Notes: generated by a model from the sequence alone, not told the origin. A stretch of 64,000 nt of DNA from Nesterenkonia pannonica (GCF_019575955.1 NZ_CP080575.1:1550001-1614000), one strand, 5' to 3'; counted from the stretch's first letter, positions 11,148 through 21,383 are shown. Numbers and translations: made by a program.

Positions 11148-11902
11148 ATGTCTACCCTTGAGATCAAGGACCTCCACGTTTCCATCGAGACCGAGCAGGG
11201 CTCCAAAGAGATCCTGAAGGGCGTCACCCTGAGCATCACCTCAGGTGAGAAGCACGCCATCATGGGGCCCAACGGCTCCGGCAAGTCCACCCTGGCCTCG
11301 ACCATCGCAGGCCACCCCGGTACGAGGTCACCTCCGGCTCCATCACCCTAGACGGTGAGGACGTCCTGGAGATGGGACCCGACGAGCGGGCCCAGGCAGG
11401 ACTCTTCCTGGCCATGCAGTACCCCGTGGAGGTTCCCGGTGTCACCATGACCAACTTCCTGCGCACCGCCAAGACCGCCATCGAAGGCGAAGCGCCCAAG
11501 CTGCGCACCTGGACCAAAGAGGTCAAGGACGCCATGGAGAAGCTCAAGATCGATGCCGACTTCGCCAACCGAAACGTCAACGAAGGCTTCTCCGGCGGTG
11601 AGAAGAAGCGCGTGGAGATCCTCCAGCTGGAGCTCTTCAAGCCCAAGTTCGCCATCCTGGACGAAACGGACTCAGGCCTCGACATCGACGCCCTGCACGT
11701 GGTCTCCGAAGGCGTGAACCGCGCCCACGAGAGCAACAGCATGGGCACGCTGCTGATCACCCACTACACGCGCATCCTCAACTACATCAAGCCCGACTAC
11801 GTCCACGTCTTCGTGGACGGTCGAGTGGCCGAGCAGGGAGGCCCCGAGCTGGCAGACGAGCTCGAAGCCAACGGCTACGACCGGTTCCTCGCAGCCGCCT
11901 GA
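11148..11902 (+). CDS. sufC: Fe-S cluster assembly ATPase SufC
   Basis: This ABC ATPase powers the SufBC2D scaffold. Walker [10 protein letters not shown] is at about residues 40-48, the signature is [15 protein letters not shown], and Walker B/D-loop is [16 protein letters not shown], which is diagnostic for SufC with its DETDSGLD. The length is about 252 residues once a one-base loss near 11315 ([12 protein letters not shown]) is repaired. It follows sufD closely, with AAAGGACACTCAC upstream of the ATG. Confidence 0.95.
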
Positions 11903-11979
11903 TTTCCCTCAACGAGGAATCAACCCTTGTGCGACATCGTTATGACGCGCAGGATTGAATGCAGAGAAAGGAGCGGTAC

Positions 11980-12305
11980 ATGACTGACACCGCAACACAG
12001 GCGCCGCTTGAGGACGTCGAAGAGGCGCTCAAAGACGTCATCGACCCCGAGCTCGGCATCAACATCGTAGACCTCGGACTGCTCTACGGCCTCCGCTACG
12101 AGGAGGACGGCGCGCTGGTGATCGACATGACACTCACCACCGCCGCATGCCCCTCACGGACGTGCTCGAGGAGCAGGTCGGGCAGAACATCGGCACCATG
12201 GTCGACGAATGGCGGCTCAACTGGGTCTGGATGCCGCCATGGGGCCCCGAGAAGATCACCGACGACGGCCGCGAGCAGATGCGGGCCCTCGGATTCAACA
12301 TCTGA
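11980..12305 (+). CDS. sufT: SufT / DUF59 (MIP18-type) metal-sulfur cluster assembly factor
   Basis: This small DUF59 protein helps mature Fe-S proteins. Landmarks are LKDVIDPELGINIVDLGLLY near the start and the cysteine segment TLTTAACPLTDVLEEQVG, followed by MPPWGPEKITDDGREQMRAL. A C5 run near 12150 is one base short, which breaks the frame after AACP. Its ribosome site AAAGGAG is strong. sufS and sufU are absent between sufC and this gene, so the cysteine desulfurase must be encoded elsewhere. Confidence 0.9.
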
Positions 12306-12340
12306 TCAGGCTCCACGCCTCACACTGAAACCGCGCACAT

Positions 12341-12371
12341 GCGGCCCGGCTCCCGACAGGGACCGGGCCGC
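12341..12371 (+). terminator. Hairpin terminator after suf operon
   Basis: The GC-rich arms GCGGCCCGG..TCCC and GGGA.CCGGGCCGC pair around a short loop, 35 bases after the sufT stop. There is no long T run. Confidence 0.6.
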
Positions 12372-12455
12372 TGTCGTGCCCGGAACGCACCAACCCCAGC
12401 CCGGTACACTGACACGGGCCTCCCGCACCCTCAACAACCCCTTGGAGCAGAACCC

Positions 12456-14052
12456 TTGATCAGCGTGTCCAACCTCGAACTGCGCGTCGGCGCGCGCCTG
12501 CTCATGGACGAGGTCTCCTTCCGGATCGACGCAGGGGACAAAGTCGGTCTCGTCGGCCGAAACGGGGCGGGAAAGACCACCATGACCCGCATCCTCGCCG
12601 GAGCCGGGCAGCCCACCGACGGCACAGTCGAACGCCGCGGAGAGATCGGGTACCTGCCCCAGGACCCCAAGGTCGAGAACATGGACCAGCTCGCGCGCGA
12701 GCGCATCCTCTCGGCCCGAAACCTCGACCAGGTCACCACGAAGCTGCGTGAGGCAGAGAAGGGCATGGCCTCAGAGGACGGGGCCGTCCAAGAGAAGGCC
12801 ATGAAGCGCTACGCCCGGCTCGAGGACGAATTCCAGGCAGGCGGGGGTACGCCGCCGAGGCCGAAGCAGCAACCATCTGCGCCAACCTCGACCTCCCTGA
12901 ACGCATCCTCACCCAGCCGCTGCACACGCTCTCCGGCGGTCAGCGCCACGCGTCGAGCTCGCCCGCATCCTGTTCTCCCAAGCCGAGACGCTGCTGCTCG
13001 ATGAGCCCACCAACCACCTCGACGCCGACTCCATCACGTGGCTGCGCGAACACATCAAAAACTTCCCGGCGGAGTGCTGATGATCTCCCACGACGTCGAC
13101 CTCATCGAAGACACCGTCAATAAGGTTCTGTACCTCGACGCCATGCGCCAAACGGTGGACGTCTACAACATGGGCTGGAAGAAGTACCTCGTCCAGCGTG
13201 AGCAGGACGAATCCCGGCGCAAGCGCGAATACGCCAACGCGGAGAAGAAGGCCTCCCAGCTGCGGCAGCAGGCCGACAAGATGAAGGCCACCGCGACCAA
13301 AGCCACTGCCGCCCAATCCATGCTCAAGCGCGCTGAGCGCATGATGCGCGGCCTCGAAGGAGAGCGGGCCACCGACAAGGTCGCCAAAATCCGCTTCCCA
13401 GAGCCCCAGTCCTGCGGCAAGACCCCGCTCATGGCGGAATCTCTCTCGAAGTCCTACGGCTCCCTCGAAATCTTCACCGGAGTCGATCTGGCCATCGACC
13501 GCGGCTCACGCGTCGTCATCCTCGGATACAACGGCGCTTAAGCAAGACAACGCTCATGCGGCTGCTCGCAGGAACCGCCGAGCCCGACACCGGGAACATC
13601 ATCTCCGGTCACGGGCTCAAGCTCGGATACTTCGCCCAGGAGCACGACACCCTCGACACCGAGCGCTCCGTGCTGGAGAACATGAAGACGGCAGCACCGT
13701 TCCTCAACGACACAGATCAGCGAAAGATCCTCGGATCCTTCCTCTTCTCCGGGGACGACACCGCAAAGCGGCGTCAGTGCTCTCAGGAGGCGAGAAGACG
13801 CGCCTGGCCCTGGCCACGCTCGTGGCCTCCAGGGCCAACGTGCTGCTGCTCGACGAGCCGACCAACAACCTCGACCCAGCCTCCCGCGAAGAGATCCTCG
13901 CGGCGCTGCGGACCTACGAAGGCGCGGTCGTCCTCATCTCCCACGACCCCGGTGCCGTTGAAGCGCTCGACCCCGAACGCGTCGTGCTGCTTCCCGACGG
14001 CGTCGAAGACCTCTACACAGCGGAGTACGAGGACCTCATCCAGCTGGAGTGA
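12456..14052 (+). CDS. ABC-F family ATP-binding protein
   Basis: This is a duplicated ATPase without membrane segments, of the ABC-F type that acts on ribosomes or in translational control. Domain 1 has Walker [10 protein letters not shown], signature [18 protein letters not shown] (frame-repaired) and [14 protein letters not shown]. The inter-domain linker holds the charged coiled coil around [20 protein letters not shown]. Domain 2 has a Walker A that should read GYNGAGKTT and [14 protein letters not shown]. The TTG at 12456 is chosen because of GGAG upstream and because the protein begins [11 protein letters not shown]. The second Walker A is destroyed by the GCTTAAGC scar at 13536-13543. 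Other lesions are near 12845, 12950, 13070 and 13770. The gene follows sufT in many Micrococcales. Confidence 0.9.
13536..13543. other. GCTTAAGC scar inside an ABC-F Walker A motif
   Basis: The invariant GxxGAGKTT requires Ala-Gly here, expected as GCC GGC followed by AAG. The sequence reads GCTTAAGC then AAG. The replacement removes the P-loop glycine and stops translation, which is implausible as a natural allele seen repeatedly across the window. Confidence 0.85.
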
Positions 14053-14061
14053 GGCCCGTCC

Positions 14062-14968
14062 TCACCGGCCCGCCATATGCTCGTCGACCCAGGCGTCTTC
14101 GGCATCCTCATCCGTCAGGCGTCCCTGCTGACGCATCCGCTCGGCCCGTGCGCGCCTGAGAACCTCACGCTTAGGTATGCCCGCAGGCAGCTCACCGTCG
14201 TCCTCCTCCGCATAGGCCACGTCATTGCTCCGGGCCTGCAGACGGGCCGCATAGCCCCAGCCGACAAAGCTGAGCATTCCGAACGCGATCCACTGCATCG
14301 AATAGCCCAGGTGCGGTCCCTCATCCACGCTGGGACGAGCGAACCCTCGGGGCTGCTCAGCTTACTGCGGAGACTCCGATGACATCTCTCCGTAGGCGCC
14401 GCCCATGACGCTGTAGCCGACCTGATCCTCAATCTCGTCAGGCTCGATGGACGCCAGCTGGCCCTCGGGCGCATCACGGCCGATCTCAGGCTCGCCGGGC
14501 TTGATCCGCACCGTCACCTCGGCCTGCCCGCTCGGCGGCTCAGGGTTCTGACGCAGGCAGCGATCCGTCCTCGCTTCCCGGGGCAAGCCAGCCCCGGGAA
14601 ATGATCACCACGTCACCCGTCGAGGCCTCACGGAAGGGCACGACCTGCTCGTAGCCGACCTGCCCGGAGTTCGCACGGTTGCGGGCGAAGAGATGGTCCT
14701 GCGCCAGATACTCGCCGACGAGCTCCACGCTCTTCCACTCATCGTCCTCATCAGCAGAGGCGAAGATGTCCCGGGCCTCTGAGTAGGAAATGGGGTCCTG
14801 ATCGTAGTTGGCCTGGATGGTCCCGATCTCATCCAATGCGGCATCTCTGCGGTCCCACTGCCATTGGCCCAAGAAGTAGCAGACCACCATGAAGAGGATG
14901 CAGACCGCGAACCACCCGATCCAGGTGGGTGAGGCCAAGAACGAATACCGCTGACGAAAGTCCGTCAC
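14062..14968 (-). CDS. SURF1 family cytochrome oxidase biogenesis protein
   Basis: SURF1 proteins assist assembly of the aa3 cytochrome oxidase. The protein has an N-terminal helix (WIGWFAVCILFMVVCYFLGQ) followed by WQWDRRDAALDEI, the extracytoplasmic core (SVELVGEYLAQDHLFARNR, VIISRGWLAPG), and a second helix near the end in GYSMQWIAFGMLSFVGWGYA. Two-helix topology and about 300 residues are normal. GTG 14968 is the likely start. At 14360-14365 GCTTAC (minus strand GTAAGC) creates an in-frame TAA in SPQ*AEQPRGFARP, where SPQPAEQ is expected from GCCGGC. Other frame changes lie near 14400 and 14550. The C-terminal tail is charged. Confidence 0.85.
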
Positions 14969-15227
14969 TCCTGAGTCCCTGGACAGCCTGGGACGGCTCA
15001 GCCTCAAGCGGCTCAGTGGATCGCCAGAACAGCCGAGCCTGCAGGAACTGCTCCAGCCATTCCCTATGCTCGCCACATGCAAGCCATACTTTGCGACGCT
15101 CTGCGTCGTGAATCTTGGGGTTGTTCCACAGAACCTTCCACGCGGCAGATTCGCGGCATCCCTTGCGGGAGCATTCCGGCGCCTGAGGGCCTTCAGCGCC
15201 AGACGAGAGGGAGCCCAGCAGATCCAT
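14829..15227 (-). CDS. Conserved small cysteine-containing actinobacterial protein (often mis-annotated acetone carboxylase)
   Basis: Residues include ECSRKGCRESAAWKVLWNNP then KIHDAERRKVWLACGEHREW and LEQFLQARLFW. The CxxxxC and later C.xH pattern suggests a metal site. This family sits beside SURF1 and DUF3099 in Arthrobacter-like genomes and is commonly given the unsupported name acetone carboxylase. The frame as it stands runs 140 bases into SURF1, which is unlikely. The true stop is probably a TGA overlapping the SURF1 GTG near 14966, with one base lost. The function is unknown. Confidence 0.6.
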   Translation of the reverse strand: MDLLGSLSSGAEGPQAPECSRKGCRESAAWKVLWNNPKIHDAERRKVWLACGEHREWLEQFLQARLFWRSTEPLEAEPSQAVQGLRSDGLSSAVFVLGLTHLDRVVRGLHPLHGGLLLLGPMAVGPQRCRIG

Positions 15228-15639
15228 TACGGCTCACCCTCTCCACCTCGCCGGAAACGATCTCACCTTCAATGACTGTGTCCCCGCTCTGCACGCCCAC
15301 GGGCTCCTCGGGCTGCTCCTCCCACCATTGGCGGGGCTCATCCTCGGGCTCCTCATGCTCCGCGGTCAGCTGCCGCTGCGGATCAACGCCTTCGCGGGCA
15401 GCCCTGAGGTACCGATCCCCGCTGGCCGTGGCGCCGACCACCGCGGTGTAGGGCAGAATAATGGCTGCGACGACGAAGACGGCGGCCCACCATGACTGCC
15501 AGACCACCGCTGTAAGACCCGCGAGCAGGAAGCACACCATGCGCAGGCTCATCTGGACGGTGTAAGCCACCATCCGTGATCTCTGCTCCACACTGTGGCG
15601 CATCGGCGCGTCGGTGACGGAGTAAACGGGTTCTGACAT
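15193..15639 (-). CDS. DUF3099 family membrane protein
   Basis: The start at ATG 15639 gives MSEPVYSVTDAPMRHSVEQR. Two predicted transmembrane helices follow (YTVQMSLRMVCFLLAGLTAV and AAVFVVAAIILPYTAVVGAT), then an acidic cytoplasmic tail rich in Glu and Pro. Order, helices and length match DUF3099 proteins of actinobacteria, whose role is unknown. It is divergent from fabG, with an 80-base intergenic space. Confidence 0.85.
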   Translation of the reverse strand: MSEPVYSVTDAPMRHSVEQRSRMVAYTVQMSLRMVCFLLAGLTAVVWQSWWAAVFVVAAIILPYTAVVGATASGDRYLRAAREGVDPQRQLTAEHEEPEDEPRQWWEEQPEEPVGVQSGDTVIEGEIVSGEVERVSRNGSAGLPLVWR

Positions 15640-15718
15640 CCGTCCTATTCTACCGCTCACCCCTGCGGCCCCGATAGGGTGAGCACCGGCAGACCGGCAG
15701 ACACGAAGCAGGAGACAC

Positions 15719-16426
15719 ATGAGCGATCGATCCATACTGATCACCGGCGGAAATCGCGGCATCGGCCGGGCGATCGCCGAAGCCTTCATCGCCAACGGCG
15801 ACAAGGTCGCCGTCACCACACGCAGCGGCGAAGCCCCGGAGGGAGCCCTCGGGGTCGCAGCAGATGTGACCGACTCTGCGAGCATCGACACCGCCTTCAA
15901 ACAGGTCGAGGAGGCCCACGGTCCAGTCGAGGTCCTGGTTGCGAACGCGGGCATCACTCGTGACACGCTTCTGATGCGTATGAGCGAGGACGACTTCTCC
16001 GAGGTTCTCGACACCAACCTCACCGGAGCCTTCCGCGTCGTCAAGCGCGCCAATAAGGGCATGCTGAAGCAGAAGAAGGGGCGAATCGTGCTGATCGGCT
16101 CCGTCGTGGGCCTCTACGGCACGCCCGGGCAGATCAACTACGCCTCCTCCAAGGCGGCCCTGGTGGGCATGGCCAGGTCCCTGACTCGAGAGCTGGGCGG
16201 CCGCGGAATCACAGCCAACGTGGTGGCGCCCGGATTCGTCCGCTCGGACATGACTGATGCACTGGACGAGGACACCCAGAAGAAATACCTGGAGTCCATC
16301 CCTGCCGGACGGTTCGCCGAAGCCGAAGAGGTCGCCAAAGTTGTCGCCTGGCTCGGCTCCGACGACGCCGCCTACATCAGCGGGGCCGTCATCCCGGTCG
16401 ACGGCGGCCTCGGCATGGGTCACTGA
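15719..16426 (+). CDS. fabG: 3-oxoacyl-ACP reductase FabG-type SDR
   Basis: This intact 235-residue short-chain dehydrogenase reduces beta-ketoacyl-ACP in fatty-acid synthesis. The nucleotide motif is TGGNRGIGRAIA, the structural motif is LVANAG, and the catalytic Ser/Tyr/Lys are in VLIGSVVGLYG and INYASSKAALVG. The C-terminus ISGAVIPVDGGLGMGH is typical of the actinobacterial FabG (MabA) group. It is followed after 24 bases by a second SDR with enoyl-reductase-like spacing, the arrangement seen with mabA-inhA pairs. Confidence 0.85.
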   Translation: MSDRSILITGGNRGIGRAIAEAFIANGDKVAVTTRSGEAPEGALGVAADVTDSASIDTAFKQVEEAHGPVEVLVANAGITRDTLLMRMSEDDFSEVLDTNLTGAFRVVKRANKGMLKQKKGRIVLIGSVVGLYGTPGQINYASSKAALVGMARSLTRELGGRGITANVVAPGFVRSDMTDALDEDTQKKYLESIPAGRFAEAEEVAKVVAWLGSDDAAYISGAVIPVDGGLGMGH

Positions 16427-16450
16427 CAGAATCTCGAAAGGACTGATCGC

Positions 16451-17215
16451 ATGACTTCACAGGATCTCGCTTAAGCAGGGGAGCCGTCATCACCGGCTCC
16501 TCCCGCGGCATCGGCGCCGCCACCGCTCAGCTCGTGGCAGAGCGCGGCGCAGGCGTTGTCGTCAACTATCGCGCCAAGGCGCCGCGCGCCAAGAAGGTTG
16601 TCAAGGGCATTGAGGAGGCTTAGGCGGCCGCGCGGTCCCGGTCCAGGCCGACATCACCGAGGCCGAGGGAGCACAGGCTCTTGTCGACGCGGCCGTCGAA
16701 AACTTCGGCAGTCTCGACCTGCTCATCCTCAACGCGTCCGGGGCATGGAGTCCGACCGGGGTGAGGACTACGCGCTCATGCTCAACCGCGATGCGCAGGT
16801 GAACCTGGTGCGCACCGCACTTGAGGTCATGCCGCGCGGCTCCCAGATTGTGTTCGTCACCAGCCACCAGGCCCACTTCATCAACCAGACAGCAACGATG
16901 GACGCATACGAGCCCGTGGCCCGCTCCAAGCGCGCTGGTGAGGATGCCCTCCGGGAGATGACGCCTGAGCTCGATGAGAAGGGCGTCTCGCTGACAGTGG
17001 TCTCCGGCGACATGATCGAAGGCACCATCACTGCGACCCTCCTTGATCGGGCACAGCCCGGCGCTCTCGAAGCCCGCCGCGACGCGGCTTACCGCCTCTA
17101 CACCGTTGAGGAGTTCGCGGCCGAGATCGCCTCCATCGTGAACCGAGAGGGTCTCGAGCAGGCCCATACGGAGCTGGTGGGCGGCGCTGAGGACTTCCTG
17201 GCCAACAACACCTGA
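16451..17215 (+). CDS. SDR family oxidoreductase, second SDR of the fabG pair
   Basis: The repaired protein begins MTSQDLAGRGAVITGSSRGI and has a classical TGSSRGIGAAT motif and LDLLILNASG. The catalytic region is SHQAHFINQTATMDAYEP followed by VARSK, giving Tyr-x6-Lys spacing as in enoyl-ACP reductases rather than the usual Tyr-x3-Lys. A role in fatty-acid metabolism is inferred from this and from the adjacent fabG. Scars at 16469-16476 (GCTTAAGC) and 16618-16625 (GCTTAGGC) each replace GCCGGC and break the frame. One further change lies near 16740. The length of about 254 is normal. Confidence 0.75.
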
Positions 17216-17224
17216 GACATCATC

Positions 17225-17447
17225 ATGACGCAGCAGCCCCGCCCCAAGAGAGCCAAGTGCGGCGCCTGTTCACCCTCGCGGTCCTCTTCGGGCTGGGGGC
17301 GCTCGGAATGGTGCTCCTGAACCTCACCCTGACTTGGGGCTCAGCTTCGCCCCGGTGTTTCTGAGCCTCTTCGCCGTCATATGGACCGTGATCGGTCTTT
17401 TCGCCTGGCGGTACGAACGAAAGCAGTCCGACAGCCCCGATCACTAG
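17225..17447 (+). CDS. Small membrane protein (two helices)
   Basis: After two one-base repairs (near 17260 and 17340) the frame reads MTQQPRPKRAKVRRLFTLAV then LFGLGALGMVLLNLTLTWG, SFAPVFLSLFAVIWTVIGLF and WRYERKQSDSPDH. It has a basic N-terminus, two hydrophobic helices and about 73 residues. It begins 8 bases after the SDR stop and so probably shares its message. No family name is known. Confidence 0.6.
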
Positions 17448-17468
17448 AGCCTCCGCCAGACTGTGCAG

Positions 17469-18438
17469 TCAGCTGACAAGGATCAGCGTCGTCGGCCCCA
17501 CGAGAAGCAGAGCGCTCACCGCAAGCAGGTTTACTGACGCAGGCCACGCCAGAGGACGGGGCCGCGTGAGCAGCCGCTGCAGCCTGATGCCGGTGATGAG
17601 TCCCGAAGCGCCTGGCTGAAGATCGGCCCGCGTTCCGTCGCCTGAGGTGCTTGTGGTGGCAATGGACCGCAGAAGCACATCACTGCCGTGCTCGGCCAAC
17701 GCACCGTCGTCGGCCAGCATCTCGGTGAGCTCCAGAACGGCCTCACGACCGTAGCGGGTCGTCGGAAGCCAGGGAGAGCGCGGTACCACGCCTCAAAGGC
17801 CATGGTCAGCAGGTGGTGCCGCTGACGAAGGTGCGTCCGCTCATGCGCGACCACCGCGGCAAGCTCAGCATCGGTGAGCTGGTCCAGGAGGCCTCGCGAG
17901 AGCACAGTCACCGAGCTTAAGCGTTCGTCCGCCCGGGAAGGCAGTAGGCCAGGGGAGCGTCGTGCTCGATCACCTGGGCATCGAAGTCGGGAACGCTCGT
18001 CATCTCTCCGAAGGAGGGGAGCGCAGCGGCGTCGAGAGGAGCTGAACCATCTGGCGGTGACGCGCTCGGGCCCTGCGCACCCGGTAGAACGTCCGGGCCA
18101 GAGTCAGCAGCAGATGGCCCCCAGCACAAGGCCCAGGCAGAGAGCGAAGATGTGCCAGGGGTGGACATCCATGGCCGCCAGGGCCTCGTAGTCCTCTGCG
18201 GTGGTCAGCCTCGACCGCAGTCCCAACTGCCTCCGGGAACGATGATCCGAACGGCGAGAGCCCGTAGATGATCGGCGAGCCCACCATGGACAGTCCGCCG
18301 CTCAGCGCAATAGCCTGCCAGAGCACCATCCAGACCCATGGAGAGCGTGCCCTGGCTAAGCGCCTCATGAAGGAGCATAGGAACGGGCACAGCAAGGGCA
18401 ACGGCTAGAAGGGCGAGGCCAAGGGCAAGAATCTCCAC
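17469..18438 (-). CDS. M56 family membrane metallopeptidase (BlaR1/MecR1-like)
   Basis: Downstream partner of BlaI. The N-terminal helix is MEILALGLALLAVALAVPVP. The protease core shows the zinc site VVAHERTHLRQRHHLL (HExxH) preceded by the M56 segment HDAPLAYCLPG and VTVLSRGLLDQLTDAEL. A last helix precedes the stop (LAVSALLLVGPTTLILV). No penicillin-binding sensor domain is seen, so it is the short actinobacterial type. A GCTTAAGC scar at 17915-17922 separates CLPGRTNA from SVTVLSRG. GCCGGC restores NAGSVTV. Several other indels occur between 17770 and 18350. Confidence 0.8.
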
Positions 18439-18476
18439 TGAGCGAAGATTCTATCTGCTGAGGTGAGGGCCGTGCG

Positions 18477-18818
18477 TCAGCTCAGAATGCGGCGCAGCGC
18501 AGCCGCTTCCTCTTCCGAAACGCCACCGATGAACCGAGCGAGGACCGCTTCGCGGTCACCGGCCTGGCCGAGCACCTCGTTGAGCATCTCCACGGTGTGG
18601 TCCTCGCGTGAAGCCTCTGCCGTGTAGCGGTGGGGGCGAGACCCGCGGTCACGCCGGACGAGGCCCTTCTTCTCCAAACGGGAAAGCACCGTGAGGACTG
18701 TGGTGACAGCGAGGGCGTCATCCAGCTCATCACGCACATCGTTGGCCGACAGCTGGGAGCCCGTGTCCCACAGCAATGTCATCACCTGACGCTCAAGTTC
18801 GCCGAGACTGGCCATCAT
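18477..18818 (-). CDS. BlaI/MecI/CopY family transcriptional repressor
   Basis: An intact 113-residue winged-helix repressor. MMASLGELERQVMTLLWDTG and the recognition region TVLTVLSRLEKKGLVRRDRG are followed by YTAEASREDHTVEMLNEVLG, the dimerisation part with the site normally cleaved by the M56 protease. It precedes the M56 gene on the same strand, the standard order. The M56 protease presumably relieves repression by cleaving this protein. No beta-lactamase gene is adjacent, so the regulated target is unknown. An RBS (AAAGGAGC) lies just upstream. Confidence 0.92.
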   Translation of the reverse strand: MMASLGELERQVMTLLWDTGSQLSANDVRDELDDALAVTTVLTVLSRLEKKGLVRRDRGSRPHRYTAEASREDHTVEMLNEVLGQAGDREAVLARFIGGVSEEEAAALRRILS

Positions 18819-18841
18819 TCGGTGCTCCTTTCAGCAACGCA

Positions 18842-18890
18842 CTACTACGATACTGCTGAAATCACCATTCTTCTACGCTCTGTAGTAAAA
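18842..18890. promoter_or_regulatory. Candidate BlaI operator/promoter region
   Basis: The sequence just upstream of blaI has CTAC (18873-18876) and GTAG (18882-18885) as a dyad with five bases between, plus a tandem CTACTAC at 18842-18848. TACTAC/GTAGTA elements are the core of known BlaI/MecI operators. The match is by eye only. Confidence 0.4.
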
Positions 18891-18902
18891 GTGTGTCGAA
18901 TG

Positions 18903-21383
18903 TTACCTATGCCTCGGGGCATAGACCGATGAGAGCGCCTCAGGACTCGACGCCACCGCGGTGATCCGCTGCTCCAGAGCCACGCCCGAAGCGTCGCGCC
19001 TGGCCATCTCCGCCGGGAGTGTGCGCGCGGAGCCCGAGCTGTCCGCAGCCATAGGAGCCGCAAGAACGGCCGCGCCGAGCATCAGGCGCTCCTCGCCGCG
19101 CAGGAACCGATGTGCCCGCACACCTCCCGTCGCCCTGCCCTTGATGGGGAACTCAGAAAGCTCAGACACTTTGATCGTCCCGCTCTCCAGGCCCTCCAGG
19201 GTGCCGTCACCGGCTGCCGCCGTCACCACCACCGCGGCACCGGGAGCATCGGCCACGGCAGCGGGGATGGCGCCAAAGCCGATCACCTCGTCGCCCGGCG
19301 CGAGCTTGATGCCCGCGATGCCCGAGCCGGTGCGCCCCTGGGGACGAACCTTGTCGGCGCCGAATCTGAGCAGCTGAGCGCCCGCAGTGATCAGAACCAT
19401 CTGGTCGGACTCATCAGCGGACGGGACGGCAGCCACCACCGTGTCCTTCTCCTTCAGGGCAATGACCTCCCACTCATCCCGGTTAGCCGGGTAGTCAGGA
19501 TTGATCCGCTTGATGCGCCCCTGGGCCGTGGCCACCGCCAAGACCTTCTCAAGCGGCACGAGCCCGACCACCTGCTCCCCGCGCGCCAGGCTGAAATAGT
19601 CCTTCGCCTTTCCGCCCTGGTTCAGGCTGATGGTGCCGCCTGCAACCTCCAGAACGGGCATGTCCATCACAGAGAGCCTGATCATCCGACCTGCCGTGGT
19701 GATGGCGCCGACTGCCCCACGAGCGGTCGCCGGGACCAGCGAGCTCAGCGCGTCGTGCTTTCTGCGCCGTCCCGGATGCACCAGCTGCGCACGATCAGCG
19801 GTGCGAGCGAGCATGCCGGAGGTGGAGAGCACAGCCCAGCACGGAGCGTCCGGGATCCGCAGCGCGGCTTCAGGATCCTCACCCTTGGCCGCATGTGAGA
19901 GCAGGCACAGGCTCCGCGTCCTCCGTCTCCACCAGCTCAGTCCGACGCTCGTCGCCGTACTTGTCGGCGATGCTGTCGAGCTCGTCAGCCACAGTGGTCC
20001 GCAGGACCTCCTCAGAGTCCAAGATCGCGGCGAGGTGTGCAATCTCCTCCTCAAGCCGCTGCTTCTCCTTCTCCAGCTCGAGAGTCGAATAGCGAGTGAG
20101 CTGCCTGAGCCGCAGCTCCAGGATGTGCTCAGCCTGCGCCTCGGAGAGATCGAAGACCGTCATGAGCCGCTGCTTCGCCGTAGGTCCGTCCTCAGCGGCA
20201 CGAATGATCTGGATGACCTCATCGATGTCCACGATGGCGATCAGCAGCCCTTCGACCAGATGCAGACGGTCCCGTCGCTTGGAGAGGCGGAACGCTGTGC
20301 GACGCCGGACCACGTCGATGCGGTGATCCACGTAGACCTGCAGCAGCTCGAGCAGGCCCATGGTGCGAGGCTGCCCGTCCACCAGAGCCACATTGTTGAT
20401 GCCGAAGCTGTTCTCCAGAGGCGTGAGCTTGTACAGCTGCGCGAGGACCGCCTGGGGATTGAAGCCACTTTGAGCTCGATGACCATGCGCAGTCCGTGCT
20501 TGCGGTCCGTCAGGTCCAGAACATCCGACACCCCCGCGAGCTTCTTGGCCTGCACCGCCTCCTTGACCTTTCGATCACCGTTTCGGGCCCCACCATGTAG
20601 GGAAGCTCATCGACGATGATGCCGGTTCGCCGGGGGAGACCTGCTCAATACGCGTCTTCGAGCGGACTTTGAAGGACCCTCGCCCCGTCCTGTAAGCATC
20701 TCGGATGCCGTTCAGGCCGACGATGCGTCCGCCTCCGGGGAAGTCCGGGCCGGGGATCAGCTCCATCATCTCTTCGAGCGTCGCCTCGGGGTGAAGGATG
20801 AGGTGCTTGGCCCCGACACCACCTCCCGGAGATTGTGCGGGGCCATGTTCGTCGCCATGCCCACAGCGATGCCGCTGGCCCCGTTGACCAGGAGGTTGGG
20901 GAATGCGCTGGGAAGAACAGACGGCTGCGTGAGCTGATTGTCGTAGTTGGGCTCGAAGTCCACGACATCCTCATCGAGGTCCGCGGTCATCGCCAGGGCA
21001 GCGGGAGCCATACGCGCTTCGGTGTAGCGCGAAGCGGCCGGGCCGTCATCCAGGGACCCGAAGTTGCCGTGGCCGTCCACCAGCGGCAGGCGCAGCGCCC
21101 AGGACTGCGCCATGCGCACCAGAGCGTCATAGATGGCGGAATCGCCGTGGGGATGGAGCTTGCCCATCACCTCACCGACGGTCCTCGCCGACTTCACATG
21201 ACCCTTCTCGGGGCGAAGACCCATCTGGGACATCATGTACAGGATGCGGCGCTGCACCGGCTTCAGGCCGTCCCTTGCGTCGGGAAGGGCCCTTGAGTAG
21301 ATCACCGAGTACGCGTACTCGAGGAATGAGGTCTCCATCTCCGAAGAGACGTCGATGTCGGTGATGTTGTCTTCCGGGGTCAC
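18903..21383 (-). CDS. parC: Topoisomerase IV / gyrase-type subunit A (ParC-like)
   Basis: This is a type IIA topoisomerase A subunit that breaks and rejoins DNA through a catalytic Tyr. Visible are [53 protein letters not shown], the active-site segment [12 protein letters not shown], and the breakage-reunion region up to [18 protein letters not shown]. The C-terminal beta-pinwheel blades are of the ParC type, without a GyrA box (Q(R/K)RGGKG). Frame breaks occur near 20800, 20620, 20560, 20470 and 19890. The length of about 820 residues is normal. The ParE partner is not in the window. Confidence 0.88.

Noticed and set aside
14829-15227. Acetone carboxylase function for the small cysteine protein
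   Set aside because: The name circulates in annotations, but the protein of about 100 residues has no carboxylase domain.
20688-20696. GTAAGC in parC as a lesion
   Set aside because: The minus strand reads DAYRTGRG, a conserved topoisomerase sequence, so GCTTAC is a natural Ala-Tyr.
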